DNA from: Diphasiastrum complanatum
Lineage: Eukaryota > Streptophyta > Lycopodiopsida > Lycopodiales > Lycopodiaceae
Direction of reading: 5' to 3'
Assembly: GCA_029204225.1 (NCBI GenBank)
Contig: CM055093.1
Location: forward strand, 19,890,041-19,954,040
DNA: 64,000 nucleotides
The notes under the pieces are model-generated. The model was not told where the DNA came from, searched no databases, and saw nothing but the letters and a program-made list of their open reading frames with translations. The position numbers were made by a program, and so were the translations under genes. Position 1 is the first letter of the stretch, and every line of letters begins with the position of its first letter. Below, piece after piece: positions 35,026-47,000 of this stretch.

Positions 35026-38000
35026 AATGACAGATTCATAGGAAAGGGAAATTGGATGAACATGATGCTTTTAGAGGTGGTCCCAAAATACAAAAGACAC
35101 CTGACCACAATGCATTACTTTCTTGTACAACATTTTCGGTGACCCGATATTGAGTACCTGTACTTTTGGGATTGTTAGCTGTGTTGTTGTGTTACAGCCA
35201 CAAATGTCGATCACATTTGAAGATGGCCAATTCAGTAGAACCTTACGCTTCCGCTGTCCCTAGAACTATTTTCATACAAAGCTCCTTCCGCTTGCTGCAA
35301 TTTATGATGTGATTTGATGTAGACATAGAGCGTCTTCAATCGCAAGTTACTCTTCGCGAATGAATTCCAAAAGTTTTTTACATCGGTATCTGTTCAAGGC
35401 AGCTATCTGCGATCATCTGGAAACTCCTGACACAGAAACCAATGAAAATTTCAAATCACCTGTTTATGACTCTCTTTTTTTGAATTGACATAAAGCTCAC
35501 AGAAGAAGGTCGGAGCTGATATTGAATTGAATCGGTCGGCATCATACCAAACCGAACTGTACTATGACAATGCTAAAATATAGAAAACTAAACAGTTGTG
35601 AGTATTCGCTCTGTTTACTCTTTTCTCAGATTCCTATATCTATAGTCCTCACCGTTACTGCGTTAGGATTAATTTCGGGTAACCAAACAATCGACTATCG
35701 CAGTAGCAAACTATATGTGGATTACAAATTTACCTGTTTCCCAGTAGATTCCGAACATTGATGGCAGGCTGCTCATTCTGTTTTGGAAATTTCCCTGTTT
35801 TAAAATCGGGCCTATTAAAAAAAAAAGTAACTAAAATTTGGATGTATGTCCCAATCAATTTACGATAAATGATAGTTTGCAGCAACAACTTTATTTGCAT
35901 CCATTGTTGGAAGTCATTCCCAACTTCCATAACCATTAATTGAAGAGGCTGCATAGAACAAATAAAATACATGAATTCTTTCATTACCTGTGGTTACCTT
36001 CCACGCAATACTCCAATAGTCGTACTAGATTTTTGTGCCGCACTTTACCAACTACTTGTAGCTCTACTCTGATCTCTTTTTATGCTTGTCCCCTGATCAG
36101 AACCAAAATTATAGGCCAAATACCTCATAGTTGCCAGGCGATTTCGATTGAAGATTCACAAGAATTTGAAATTTCTTCAAAATTTTTTGATAAAGTTGTA
36201 GCCAAGCAAATGAAAAAAATCCTGAAATTCTAAAACGGAACTCTGGAAGCCTAAAAGAATGATACTCGTACCTATTATTGAGCAGATTCCTTACAACAAC
36301 CAGATTCCTTACAACAACCAGAATGTTGTCATCTACCAGTTCCTTATATACTATTTCATACCCATGTTCTTCAAGGACATTAGCCACTGGGAACCTATTT
36401 GTGGGACCAGTAAGGTCTTGCAAAGTTCGTATTCTGGGTGCTCTGAGAGTTGAGGGATGTTGGAGGTGGATGCATCTTCAGATTTTGAGTTTCCAATGAG
36501 ATGGATGCTTTAGTCTGGAGTCTAAAAAGGCTTGGTCCCCCTGTTTTTTTGTCATATGCTTCATTGTCACTGACCTGGAGTTCAGCAATGGATTGTTGCT
36601 TCTAAGTGCACTTTCAGGTGTAATTTGAGGACTTGCAAGCTTGGTGTAATCCTCGTTGCTATCTTCACACTGTTTGTGAGTAAGGGGCTTACATCTGGAG
36701 CTTGGTCTATCTTTCTAGAACTTGTTTCGATTAGACCAAAAGTTGCCTTCAGAGGTGATTGGATTGAAAGATGATGGAGATGCGAGCAGAGTTTTCCCTG
36801 ATTGGATTTGGGCTTCGCCTGAATGGCTACGTAAGAGGCTTCATAAATCAGGTATGCAAAGGCAAAATACACATTTGTTGGAGGCCAAGCTCTTTGTTTG
36901 CTTCACGGTTGCCATTCACAACAGAGGCACGTTTTGTTTAGGCACGTTTTGTTTAGAGATCATCTTCACTACGCACTTCGGATGACAGATAAAGAACCTT
37001 CAATGCACATCAGACATGCTTGGTGTTTTCTTTGGAGAACAAATTCTTGCTGAACATCAGCCTGAGATATATATTGACATGTTGGTGCTTCGATACAAGG
37101 AGCTGAGTTTGCAGACACCAGACTATCTGGTTGCTTTTTCAGCCATTGAGAACTTTCATCATTTTTCAGATATCTCCATGTTTGATGAACAGCCCACTTG
37201 CGTGTGGACTTGAATAATCACGCTCTATAGGGAGAGTCACTTAGAAAAACTTGTTTTCCAGTTCAAAGGGTTGTTTTAGATAGGTTCAGAATAGCAAGAA
37301 AAGAAATTTTGTTTATGAAAGATTCACACATTAGCATCTGACCAATTTCTGGTCTCGTAAAAAAGTATGAGCTGTAATCAAGATGTAGACACCATGCAAC
37401 ATATCTTGTGTTGCATTTGTTATTGTTTGAGCACCCTGGAAACAAGTGAACTGATTTTCTGCACCCACCAGTTCACGTGTTTCGAGCTTCGCTTCAATGG
37501 ACTGTAGAATGTACAGCTGAGATGCAAACAACTAAGATGCATCGCAATTTAGAATGAGATTTATATCGAATGTATTGTTAGTTTGCAACCTAGAACACAC
37601 ATTAAACTATGTATATCAAAAATAGGTGGGCGATTGCCAAAAACTTTATCTTTTTCACGGACCTGTGCTTCGCTATCTCAGTGATAGGTTCGTTACACAT
37701 TTTATAGTCATTGAAATTTTTTTTTCGTCGCACGAGCTCTTTGTTACACATGAAAGCTTCGAATCTAGACCCAGAGATGCGCTCGTCTTTCCATGTGCTT
37801 TGGCACAGAGGCCATTCCATTGTCACTAAAATTTCTATTTTCAGCGCACATTCCTGTATCAAATACACCAATGATAATGTCTTTGATTTCTTGTCTTGGT
37901 CTCTTACATGTACAAACCTTTACTTACAATGTCTGCTGTGGTTTTGCTTAAAAACTGCCACTGTATAATGCATAAACATGTTCATGGTAATTCATAATAG

Positions 38001-38495
38001 ATACAAAGTCTATTTATGGACAATATGCATACTTGAGTCGAAAGAAAACATACGATTCTTAATTTAGATTATGAATTTGACAGCTATGATTTATGTGTTC
38101 TGTTTGCAGATATTGTATGTTGCTTTGAGTCTTAGACTAGTCAAGGATGTGTCTTCTTTTAAACATATGATATTTATTTATGATACCTTGTGGTACAAAA
38201 CAGATACATATGTTTTTTTATTTGAACCATGTTTTGCTATAGCGTGTAACTTTATTCTTCTATTGAATGATTGAAACTAGTTACTGAATCCAAATTCTTA
38301 GTCAGACATTTTCAGGTATCGTAAAAAACAGGCTGCACAAATTACAAGACCCAAAAACTAAAACATGATTTCTAGCATGTCCATGGTTCTTGTGCACAAA
38401 CAATGTGTTGTGGAATTGAACCGTTCCTTCATATTGAGTGCTTGGTTGATATTTGTTCTATGCCAAATGCAAAGTTTGTGTTTTGTGACATGTAG
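35026..38495. other. mostly unrecognised; weak minus-strand exon candidate
   Basis: No retroelement motif is visible. The best coding-like piece is minus strand 36423-36300 (LTGPTNRFPVANVLEEHGYE, IVYKELVDDNILVV), which ends at a GTAAGG that could be a splice donor. Upstream on the same strand (36690-36500) are frames such as SSRCKPLTHKQCEDSNEDYT. I cannot name a family, and the ends are not defined. A plus-strand ORF 37016-37213 is equally unassigned. Confidence 0.3.
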
Positions 38496-41057
38496 ATGGA
38501 GTCAGGTGAAAAAAACAATTTTGATATGTTGGATGTTAATCTCATGTCCGTAGACGACGTTACTGATGGTAAGTAGGAAGTACTATGTTCATGATGAGGA
38601 TTTATATTCATAGTAACGAATCCATTTTCTCTATAGAAACCTCTATATTTTTGCATAATTTATAACTTGAATAAAATATTGGTCCTGTTTTGCAACAGAA
38701 GAATTACACCAGATAGAAATGGATATGTTGCAAGAGGACATTCTCGTAAAACATGCGGAAGCAAACAATAGAGCACAAAATACTACACCGGATGGTAAAC
38801 ATGAATTCTAGAATCTAGGGACTTGTTTTTGGACAAACACACTTTCCAAAGGGTTGCACAACCATTGTTTCGCAATGTCTATTGCTTTAGTGCTATGATG
38901 AGAATGATTTGGTTTTATCATATTCGTAATGTTCATGCATTCTTTGTTTAAAGTTGCATGTTCATTGTTTGAAATTGTTGTGTTGATATAGAGAAAGTCG
39001 TAATACATAATGGGGAAGCATTTTCAATTTCGGCTTCAAGTTCTATGATTTCTAGAACCTTCTCTTCTACATCGACAAGTGTCGAATTCTACTCTATGTT
39101 CTAGATCTGTGATTCTGCTTACAGAGAGCAGATTCACAGACAAATTTGGTACATACAGGACTTTAGAAAGTAGCTTAGACTGATCGTTTGCAAAGCTTAA
39201 TCTTATAGTACCTTCACCTTTACTAGCTTGTGTGCTATTGTCGCCAAGGTGAACATATTTCTTGGTACTGTAAGGTGTATAGGACTCGAAACAACCAATG
39301 AGGCTAGTCATGTGTTGAGTGGCTCCAGAATCTAGGAACCAAGAACTGTCGCCGGATGCTCCTTGATGGCTGGTCATGATGGCATCATGATCTGCTTCTT
39401 GAATAGGCTATGGAGCTTCTGCAGCTGCATTTGCCACTTGATTCGACTGCCCCTTGCTGTTGTTCTTTGCTTGCAGTATCCGGCAGTCTTGAATTTCGTG
39501 GTTGTTTCGCTTGTAGTATCTACAGAACAACTTCTTCTTCGTCTACGGATTCGACTGTTCTTTGTGTTGTGCTGGTTTTTGGTATGGCTTTGATTGCTTC
39601 GTGCCTTTCTTCTTCTTCTTCTAGTCGTGCTCTTGTTGGTGTATAAAGCATGAGAATCAGTTGAGGAACTTGAGACTTCGTTCCTCCGCGTGGCTTCCTG
39701 CAACAACATAGTAATGACTCTCGAAAGAGTCAGTTCTGGATGAGTTAGAGTTGAAAGCTAGCAAAGCTTTGGTAATAGAAATGTTTTGTTTCTTCAGAGT
39801 TGGAAATGTCATAGGATTTGAAAAACTTGTAGATTAGAATTTCCAGAAACATGATTCGGGTTATGTTCATAGTTTCAAATTCAGGTAGGTAGAATGCATG
39901 TGTATGTATACATTACTAGAAACTTTTGCTTTCGTGGAATAATTTCTATTCTAGATCTATGTGAAAAAAAAGAACTTGTTTTTATATATTGTTGAGGTTT
40001 TCTATTTTAGGCTATTTATATGTGTACAATATTAACTAATACAGTGTTTTACTAGTTTATTGAACGTTATACGTAATCAATCTTTTAGGTTTTGAATCGT
40101 CTTCAGTAGCAGCAACTCTAAACCTGCATTCAAACTTACGAAAATGTGAAAAGCTTCATGTATTTACATATTGTAAGGTTTTTTTTTTAAATACGAAATT
40201 GTTACTTCAAAATTGCAAAAAGAATTAACTTCGTCTTATTATCATCAATGTAGAATTTCTTTATAGATGCCTTTGCAATTTGTTTTTCAAATTCCTTGTC
40301 TCTTCTTGTATTTAGAAAACATTGTTTGTACATTATTCCAAAATCGCAATACCTGTGAACTGGTCATGTTTCTGACATAGGCACACATTTTTCTTTTTGA
40401 TTTTGCACACATGTTACATATAACAAAACCATGGCTCTGTTCTTTGCTTGTTGAAATGGCATGTTTTTAGGTTTTCTAGAATTAGATATTAAAGGCAACG
40501 ATTGACACAAAGTTTGAATACATTCCAGGTTCTCTTATCTTGGATCCTGCAAGGCTAAAGAAATTAAGTTATCAAATCAAGTCAAAACAATAGCAAGATA
40601 TAAGAAAAAAACTTTTTCTAGTTGATTAAGACATAGACATCTTCAACTAACACCATAGTTGTTGTTCGAAATATTTAGATGAAGTACCATGTTGTTATAT
40701 TAATCTAAAAATAAATCAGTTATGTATTTTGGTTTCTTTCTTGGTATTTCATGCTTCGAAATTAGTGCTCTGTGCTTACCTGGAAATTTACATTCTTGGC
40801 TACGCTGCTTAAAATCAATATTATGTACGACACTCTCGAACGAACATGTGTTTTCTCAAATTTTATAGAAAGTTTTGGAAATAGGTGCTTCTAGAAATTA
40901 GAGATGGGTTGTATCCAGCGAGTCAACTTTGTATTATTTAAACACATACACTAAGTTGTTGGAGTTGTTATGATTTATAGGCACTTTACCAAGTGATGCA
41001 ATTCCAGGCCAAACTGCGGTTGCAGCAGCTGCGACAACTGGCCGTATTACTTTATAA
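38496..41057 (+). CDS. candidate multi-exon host gene, interrupted by copia debris
   Basis: Short exons that all join in phase 1. Exon a 38496-38568 (MESGEKNNFDMLDVNLM, SVDDVTD) begins with ATG right after an AG acceptor and ends at GTAAGT. Exon b 38699-38794 (EELHQIEMDMLQEDILVKHA, NNRAQNTTPD) has AG and GT borders. Exon c starts at 38992 (EKVVIHNGEAFSISAS) and runs into a copia fragment at about 39028. Later acceptor-linked pieces open in the same phase: 40089 (GFESSSVAATLNLHSNLRKC), 40529 (GSLILDPARLK) and 40981-41057 (GTLPSDAIPGQTAVAAAA... ending TAA). Introns a/b and b/c are 130 and 197 bases. I do not recognise the protein; it is acidic at the start. The later exons are less certain. Transcription data would decide. 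Confidence 0.4.
39028..39770 (-). pseudogene. copia F2-like fragment (minus): gag end and protease
   Basis: Minus strand: ELTLSRVITMLLQEATRRNE (compare F2 DLTLTRVITMLLQEDNRRSQ), a knuckle reading CRYYKRNNHEIQDC in a shifted frame (second Cys changed to Tyr), then the intact protease motif SSWFLDSGATQHMT (about 39347-39306) and VLYVPNLSVNLLSVSRITDL. It ends near 39028 inside what looks like exon c of the candidate host gene, so the fragment is a later insertion or gene-conversion patch. No LTRs are present. Confidence 0.8.
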
Positions 41058-43075
41058 AAGAAATGCAAATTTGGTTTGCATGGCCCAACATCTTTTTTTT
41101 TCCCAAGTAGCACAGTTTAGCAATAAGAAATAAACCTTTCAAGCTGGCATAAGGACATGCATGATGTAGAAGATATCGGATCCTAATTTTCCAGCATCAT
41201 ACTTACCGTAGACCTATCAAAACTTTGCATCACGAAAGAATGTTTATTGAAACTAAGAAAGGTGGAATGTTTCTTGACCCTCTATCCAAAAAGCTACCTT
41301 CCTATTTGTTCTTATTTATGTTTTTGGTTTAGAATATTTTGCTCCGAAATGGCTTCAGCAACTTGTCTTCTTTCCTTTGTCATTGCACCTTCCAACATTA
41401 ACTGTTGTTTGTTTTTCCAAATATGAACTATGCAGGAGTCAATTGTTTTGTTCAGGTAAAGTTATTGAATAACTAACAAAAAATTCTATATGCTATCATT
41501 ATGAAAGAATGTTTACATTTCATGTATCTTGTACATGTCCAATTCTGATTTCGAAATGTTCACTGTTAGCTCTCGTTGTCTTCTATAGCAAATGCCTGCA
41601 ATGCATATGGATTGATGAGATAAATCTGAGATTGCTATATCAAATGATCAACAAGCATAAAGAATAATAGGCCAACAGATTTTTGAGTAACTCCTAGTCA
41701 CCCAGAAAAAGTGTCCGATGCCTATGATGAACCTAATTCTTGACTTGGCCGGCATGATTTTCTGAAGTACAAAAGAGGGAAGAGAGCTGCAACAGGTAAA
41801 GAAATTCAAGACTCGAGCGGCAAGTAGACACAATAATAGGAAAAGAAACAGAAAATACTTATCGATTACTAGCCAGTTCAAAAGACTACTGTCAAATGGC
41901 TTCTACAAAGATTATGTTCAAAAAGTAATGCATCTACACATAGACTAGTTTCACAGGCCTCCACTTCTTTCACGAAAGAGGGCTTTCGTACCACCTGCTA
42001 TTTTTACTAAATGCTGACTTTTGGACTTTTTGCATTGTCCAAGTGACCCAGGGTTAACATGACAACATCGCATACATCAACATACAACAACTTCTACTTT
42101 GCTTTTACACCCAAAGGCATTATAAAAGGAGAGACTTACCCTGTAGACACATCAGAGTAAGAGAAATCTACCATTCCTTGGAAATCCAATCATTGGTAAT
42201 CTAGTGCTGTAATCTAATTTTTTATGATATTGCTTTTTTATGTTATGTTTTATGTACGTTCTACTATTCCAAATGTCATGTTCTATGGTTTGTTACAAAG
42301 TTGATATTTTTTAGAATCAATTTAAGGCAATCCATTGCAAGACAACAAAAAAAAAAGATGCTTTTCAACGAAAATTGTTGCCCAATCGAAAGCTTAACAT
42401 TGATATTGGTTTTCTTTCTAAAGGTTCTTGCCATACCGTTTTTTGAATAACAATTTTCTCATTCCTCTTCCAAGAATCTCGCTCCCTCTACCAGTTTTGA
42501 GTGGATCTTGATATTTCTCTATGGACTCCAATTTTGATTTTCCCCTTCCCCCCATTGCCATTCCAAAAAAACAAGGTAATGTCTCTATATTTGTCATGAT
42601 GATACAAAAAAATCCAACGGCCTGAACATCATATCACATTCTACAAGCCATAAGCAAAGCAAGTCATTCCAAATTTGTGCACAAGTGAGATTCCTCCAAC
42701 GAGTGCAAGAGGATTCACACCTCACCATGAATTTTTGTGTCTCGTTACCGAGATGATCAGTTTCTGGCTTTTTATTAATTAGTCGATTGTTAATGAATTC
42801 TAATTCATGTTATGTGAATCACCTTTCCTCGTTCTTTTTTAGTACAATTGTAACACGAGTATTTAGAAATGCAAATGCAAATTATTTCTCATCAGTTGCT
42901 ATTTGTGATGTTGCTATCAACATGCTAAATTCTGACAAGGGAGATTGTCATTATCTATTGTACATACATTTATTATTATAAGACGGTTGTAATAAATAGC
43001 AGATAGCATTTAATGAAAGACAAATATTTGTCAAGTAGATATTTTGTAATATAAGAATCAACTAATGTTGGAGGG
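41058..43075. other. no gene seen
   Basis: AT-rich sequence. Around 42124 a TATA-like CATTATAAAAGGAGAG follows a run of sequence that could be a solo LTR (about 41940-42240), but no paired copy, primer site or TG...CA frame supports it. Confidence 0.35.
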
Positions 43076-43500
43076 TTTGCGGATCCCAAGGCAATTCTAA
43101 CCCTAGATTATGAGTGAGAGGGATTTGGCACTCTGCATGTGTAAGTCCAACCTGATGATCACATAGTTATTTGATTAGAAAGTCAATAAAAGGACTTTAG
43201 GCCTTTTTGCGGGACTTTTAATGTCGCAGGGCCTAAATGTCAAGTTAGTGAATAAAGTTGGGTTTCCCTCCAATTTGGATGGTTCCCGCTCTTTTTTAAA
43301 TTTGAATAATTAGGGAGGTAGAAATGGACCAATAGGATTCAGAGGCCAGGGTCCTCCTCTCTACTATAAAAAGGGACCAACTCGAGTTCCTACACATGCT
43401 CATTTCTTCATTTCAATAAAGCAGATTGGTTCTCTTGTGAATATTGGGATTGCATGTTATTATACTTTTTATGAGGGGGAGAAAGGGAGAGAGAGAAAGA
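43076..43500 (+). repeat. gypsy LTR, left copy
   Basis: Starts TGTTGGAGGGTTTGCGG and matches the sequence starting at 48413, which follows a polypurine tract. It contains CTACTATAAAAAGGG (43371, TATA box) and a CAATAAAGC signal near 43415. It lacks ~85 bases after 43440 that are present in the right copy. The right LTR limit is not defined because homology continues into the coding region. Confidence 0.65.
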
Positions 43501-43673
43501 GTAAGCTATCTTATTGTGGATCTAGTGTTAATGGATATAGTGTTAATGCTTAGGGTTAATGGATGTTAGAGTTAGATGTGAATCTTCCATTCATGCTGAA
43601 ATCTGAATTATACCATCGCTCTCATGGGAACGAATCTACGCGTGACAACTAACTTCGTCTCTTTGATACTAGA

Positions 43674-44363
43674 TTGATTAGATCTTGGATTGAGGTTAGG
43701 CAAGGAAAGAAACTTACGAATGAGCGAATTCTAGATCATATGGATCCGACTAGATTTGGAGTGCGTAATATTCCTAATGAACCAACAACAAAACTGCCCA
43801 AAGCAGTTATATTGAAAGAAGATAGGATCACAGGGTCAATGACGAAGAAACAAGCTAAGCAATATTATAATACGGTCTTGAAATGGAAAAATCCTCCTCA
43901 ACAGATTGATTCACGGCATGTGCCACCCTTACTGGATAAAGGCAAAGGAAAAGTCACTGATGATTCTACAAGTCAGAGTTCTAGCAAGACATCATCATCT
44001 CGGAAGACATCACCTCCACGATCGATTCCTGCTAAGAAGGCTAAGCGAAGATCCAAGACAAGTCCTTTCGACAAGGCACAAGCAGATGTAGTCCAGCATG
44101 ATATGATCGAACATTTTAAACGCTATACACTGGATGATGTGGTTATCATGTTACCTAAAGCACATCATGAACCCGAAGACCAGGTGCTAGACTCAAGAGA
44201 TGTTTACGATGGCCCAGCTAGGACACAACCAATGAATCTTGCCGAACCAAGAGAAGCGGAAAAGATTGTACAAGTTGGATCACAACTTAATCCTGAACAA
44301 TATCAAGCACTTCGCATGTTACTTAATAAGTATCAAGATTGCTTTGGACTTATCAAGATCTAA
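43674..44363 (+). pseudogene. Ty3/gypsy pol: linker before RT
   Basis: An open 229-codon frame. The first half (WIEVRQGKKLTNERILDHMD, KLPKAVILKEDRITGSMTKK, QYYNTVLKWKNPPQQIDSRH) and the basic Ser/Lys stretch are unassigned. The end (AEKIVQVGSQLNPEQYQALR, MLLNKYQDCFGL) is the usual lead-in to a gypsy RT of the Tat/Athila kind. Gag and protease are not found between the LTR and this frame, so the element is internally deleted. A one-base shift joins it to the RT at about 44340. Confidence 0.65.
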
Positions 44364-46310
44364 AGGGTATTCCGACGTCAGTTATTGAACATACCATACC
44401 TTTAGTACCTGATGCGGTTTCAAAGGTTACAAAGTTCTATCGATGTAATCCTAATGTTGCGGATCTGATAAAGAAAGAACTTCAGAGACTGCTTGACGCC
44501 GATTTCACTTATGAGATCGAGCATACCGAATGGATCTCAATGATTGTCATTGTTCCTAAGAAGAATGAGAAATTGAGAATTTGTGTGAATCTCAAAGCTT
44601 TGAAAAAAGTGACACGGAAGGATCACTTTCATTTACCTTTTACTGAAAGCATTTTGGATCGCCTTGCTGGAGAGGAAGCGTATAGTTTCCTGGATGGATT
44701 TAGTGGTTACAACTAGGTTAAGATAGCACCTGCAGATCGCCACAAAACAGCTTTTGCAACAGAATGGGGCACCTATGCTTACAAAGTAATGTCGTTTAGA
44801 CTCTGTAATGCACCAAGTTCGTTCCAAAGAGTAATACAATTTGCTTTTAAAGATTATCTATAAAAATTTCTTGAAATTTATTTGGATGACCTAAGAGTCC
44901 ATAATAGTATAGATACAAACCACCTGGATCGATTGGAGAAAGTATTTGAAAGATGTTGCAAATATCAAATTTCTCTAAATCCAAAAAAATGCCAGATATG
45001 GATTTCCCACGGAGTTGTGCTTGGCATGTGATATCAAGACATGGCATTGCCACAGATTATTCTAAAATCAAGGTTATTATGGAATTGCCACCGCCAACAA
45101 CAATTCATGGAGTTTATGTGTTTATGGGCCATGCAAACTACTATCGAATTTTTATGATCTTCTTTGCGGATTTAGCAAGACCTATATACAAACTGACTAT
45201 TGTTCCTATTTGGACAGTAGAGGCGTTAGAAGCATTTGAAAAATTAGACAAAGCATTAACTTCAGCACCAATACTTCGTTCTCTAAATTGGACGGTTGAA
45301 TTGTTCACACGGATGCCTCGAAATACGCCACTGGATCAGTTTTGACGTAACCATGTGATTATAAGAAGGACTATCCTATACGATTTATGAGCAGACAACT
45401 TACAAATCCGGAGAATAATTATTCTACAATAGAATGTGAAGCGTTAGCCATGATTTTTTCTGTTCAAAAATTTCGTCACTATCTCATGGAAACGCACTTT
45501 GCATTTTATACGGATCACCAGCCGTTACTTTACTTGGTAAACAAGACATGCAATACTGGATGTATTGCAAGATGGTTACTATTATTGACCGAATTTGACA
45601 TTCAAATTGTGGTTCGAAAGGGGAAGCAACATTATCTAGCCGATCACATTTCGCGAATTGAATATGCACCAGTTAATACTGAAGTGGATGATGAATTACC
45701 AGATGCTGCATTGTTCTATGTAGAAGCAGTACCTGAGTGGGCAGCAGATATTGTTGAGTATCTGATGCTAGGACAACTGAATGACTCTTTGACAAAAGTA
45801 CAGAAGAGACAATTGATTCATAAGGCTCAACCTTATCAATTGATTGTAGGACAATTGTATCGTTGTGGATCAGACAATATTCTACGTAGATGTGTGTTAC
45901 TGCATGAAATCCCAGATTTAATCATGTTTTCACATGATGGCATGGGCGGAGGACACTTCTCTACGGATATTATTGTTCGCAAACTTTTGCAATCAGGTTG
46001 CTGGTGGCCTACGCTTCATAAGGACACAAAAACTTATATTTAGACATGTGATGTTTGCCAGCGTGCACGACGGCCTATTAAACAGAACTATGGACCCTTG
46101 CATTTGGTTTTATCACAAGCACCATTTGAAAAATGGGGACTAGATTATGTTGGTCCTATTCATCCTGCCACGTAATGATCTTAGCCTCGATACATTATTG
46201 TAGCAATTGATTATATGACCAAGTGGGTTGAAGCCAAAGCTGTCAAAGTTGTCGATGCGAAATCTATGGCCAAGTTTTGGCAGTCTACTCCGCCAATTCA
46301 ACAAGGTTGA
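44339..46310 (+). pseudogene. Ty3/gypsy RT, RNase H and partial integrase
   Basis: RT: IPTSVIEHTIPLVPDAVSKV, MIVIVPKKNEKLRICVNLKA, LPFTESILDRLAGEEAYSFL, DGFSGYN, then after a TAG VKIAPADRHKTAFATEWGTY and the catalytic IYLDDLRVHN (44880-44905). RNase H: ILRSLNWTVELFT, SRQLTNPENNYSTIECEALA, FAFYTDHQPLLYLV (Asp kept). Integrase: HDGMGGGHFSTDIIVRKLLQ, the Cys pair CDVCQRARRP (His-His-Cys-Cys zinc site) and WGLDYVGPIHPAT with the first catalytic Asp. The frame stops near 46310 in AKFWQSTPP, so the second Asp and Glu are missing. Shifts and stops occur at about 44340, 44715, 45030, 45345 and 46041. Confidence 0.85.
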
Positions 46311-47000
46311 TCTCAATAATTTTTTTTTCACCTTTTTTGTTTTCAATATTCAATTGTTAGGTTTTGTTTGGAAAAGATAGAAAAAAAAAACTGAGAAAAG
46401 ACTGATGAGCAAAAGTCAGAAAAGTCATCAGCATGGAAAGAAGAAGGAGAGTATTTTTGATGGAAAATGACTTATAAAATCTCTGTTTTGGTCAGATGTG
46501 GCCTATATAGTATCAGAAACCTTCGCCGAGCCTCCAGATTATACATCCACTTCAGATATATCTAAATTGACTTGGGCAAAGGTTCTTTTCCAGAAAAAAT
46601 CCATTTTTTGAGTCAGGCGAATGATCATCAGTATGCCATTTTGGGAACCTTCACCGAGCACCTTACTCTCATTAGGAATCTTCGCTGACATGCTAGATGG
46701 TCTTAAAATGTCAAAATTAGGTTTGCCATAGATTCAGATCTTGAAAAAATGCATTTATGACAGTACTTGGGCGAAGGACCCTCTTGGGCGAAGGTTCATC
46801 CTTCGCCAACCCTGGAAAACGTTCGCCGGATAGGTTCAGAGCCTCATAAACCTTCATTGAGATTTGTGGCTGAATTCGATTCATTCCTCACTTGTGCTAG
46901 CGAAGCTTTTGCCAATTTTTCCAGCAACCGAAGCCTTCCAAACTTTCTGAACTATTTTTTGATATACATTCGCGTGTCTTATTTTTCATTTTTGATCATC
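46311..47000 (+). promoter_or_regulatory. leader of X-ORF copy 3 with a TATA-like box and CTTCGCC motifs
   Basis: After the integrase break comes an AT-rich stretch, a TATA-like CCTATATAGT at 46502, and at least eight CTTCGCC or GGGCGAAGG variants in both orientations (46521, 46577, 46612, 46650, 46680, 46766, 46782, 46797). It ends at the ATG at 47001. I infer a separate promoter or untranslated region for the X-ORF; the sequence alone does not prove it. Confidence 0.4.

Noticed and set aside
41940-42260. Possible solo LTR with TATA box
   Set aside because: No TG...CA frame, primer site or second copy could be found.
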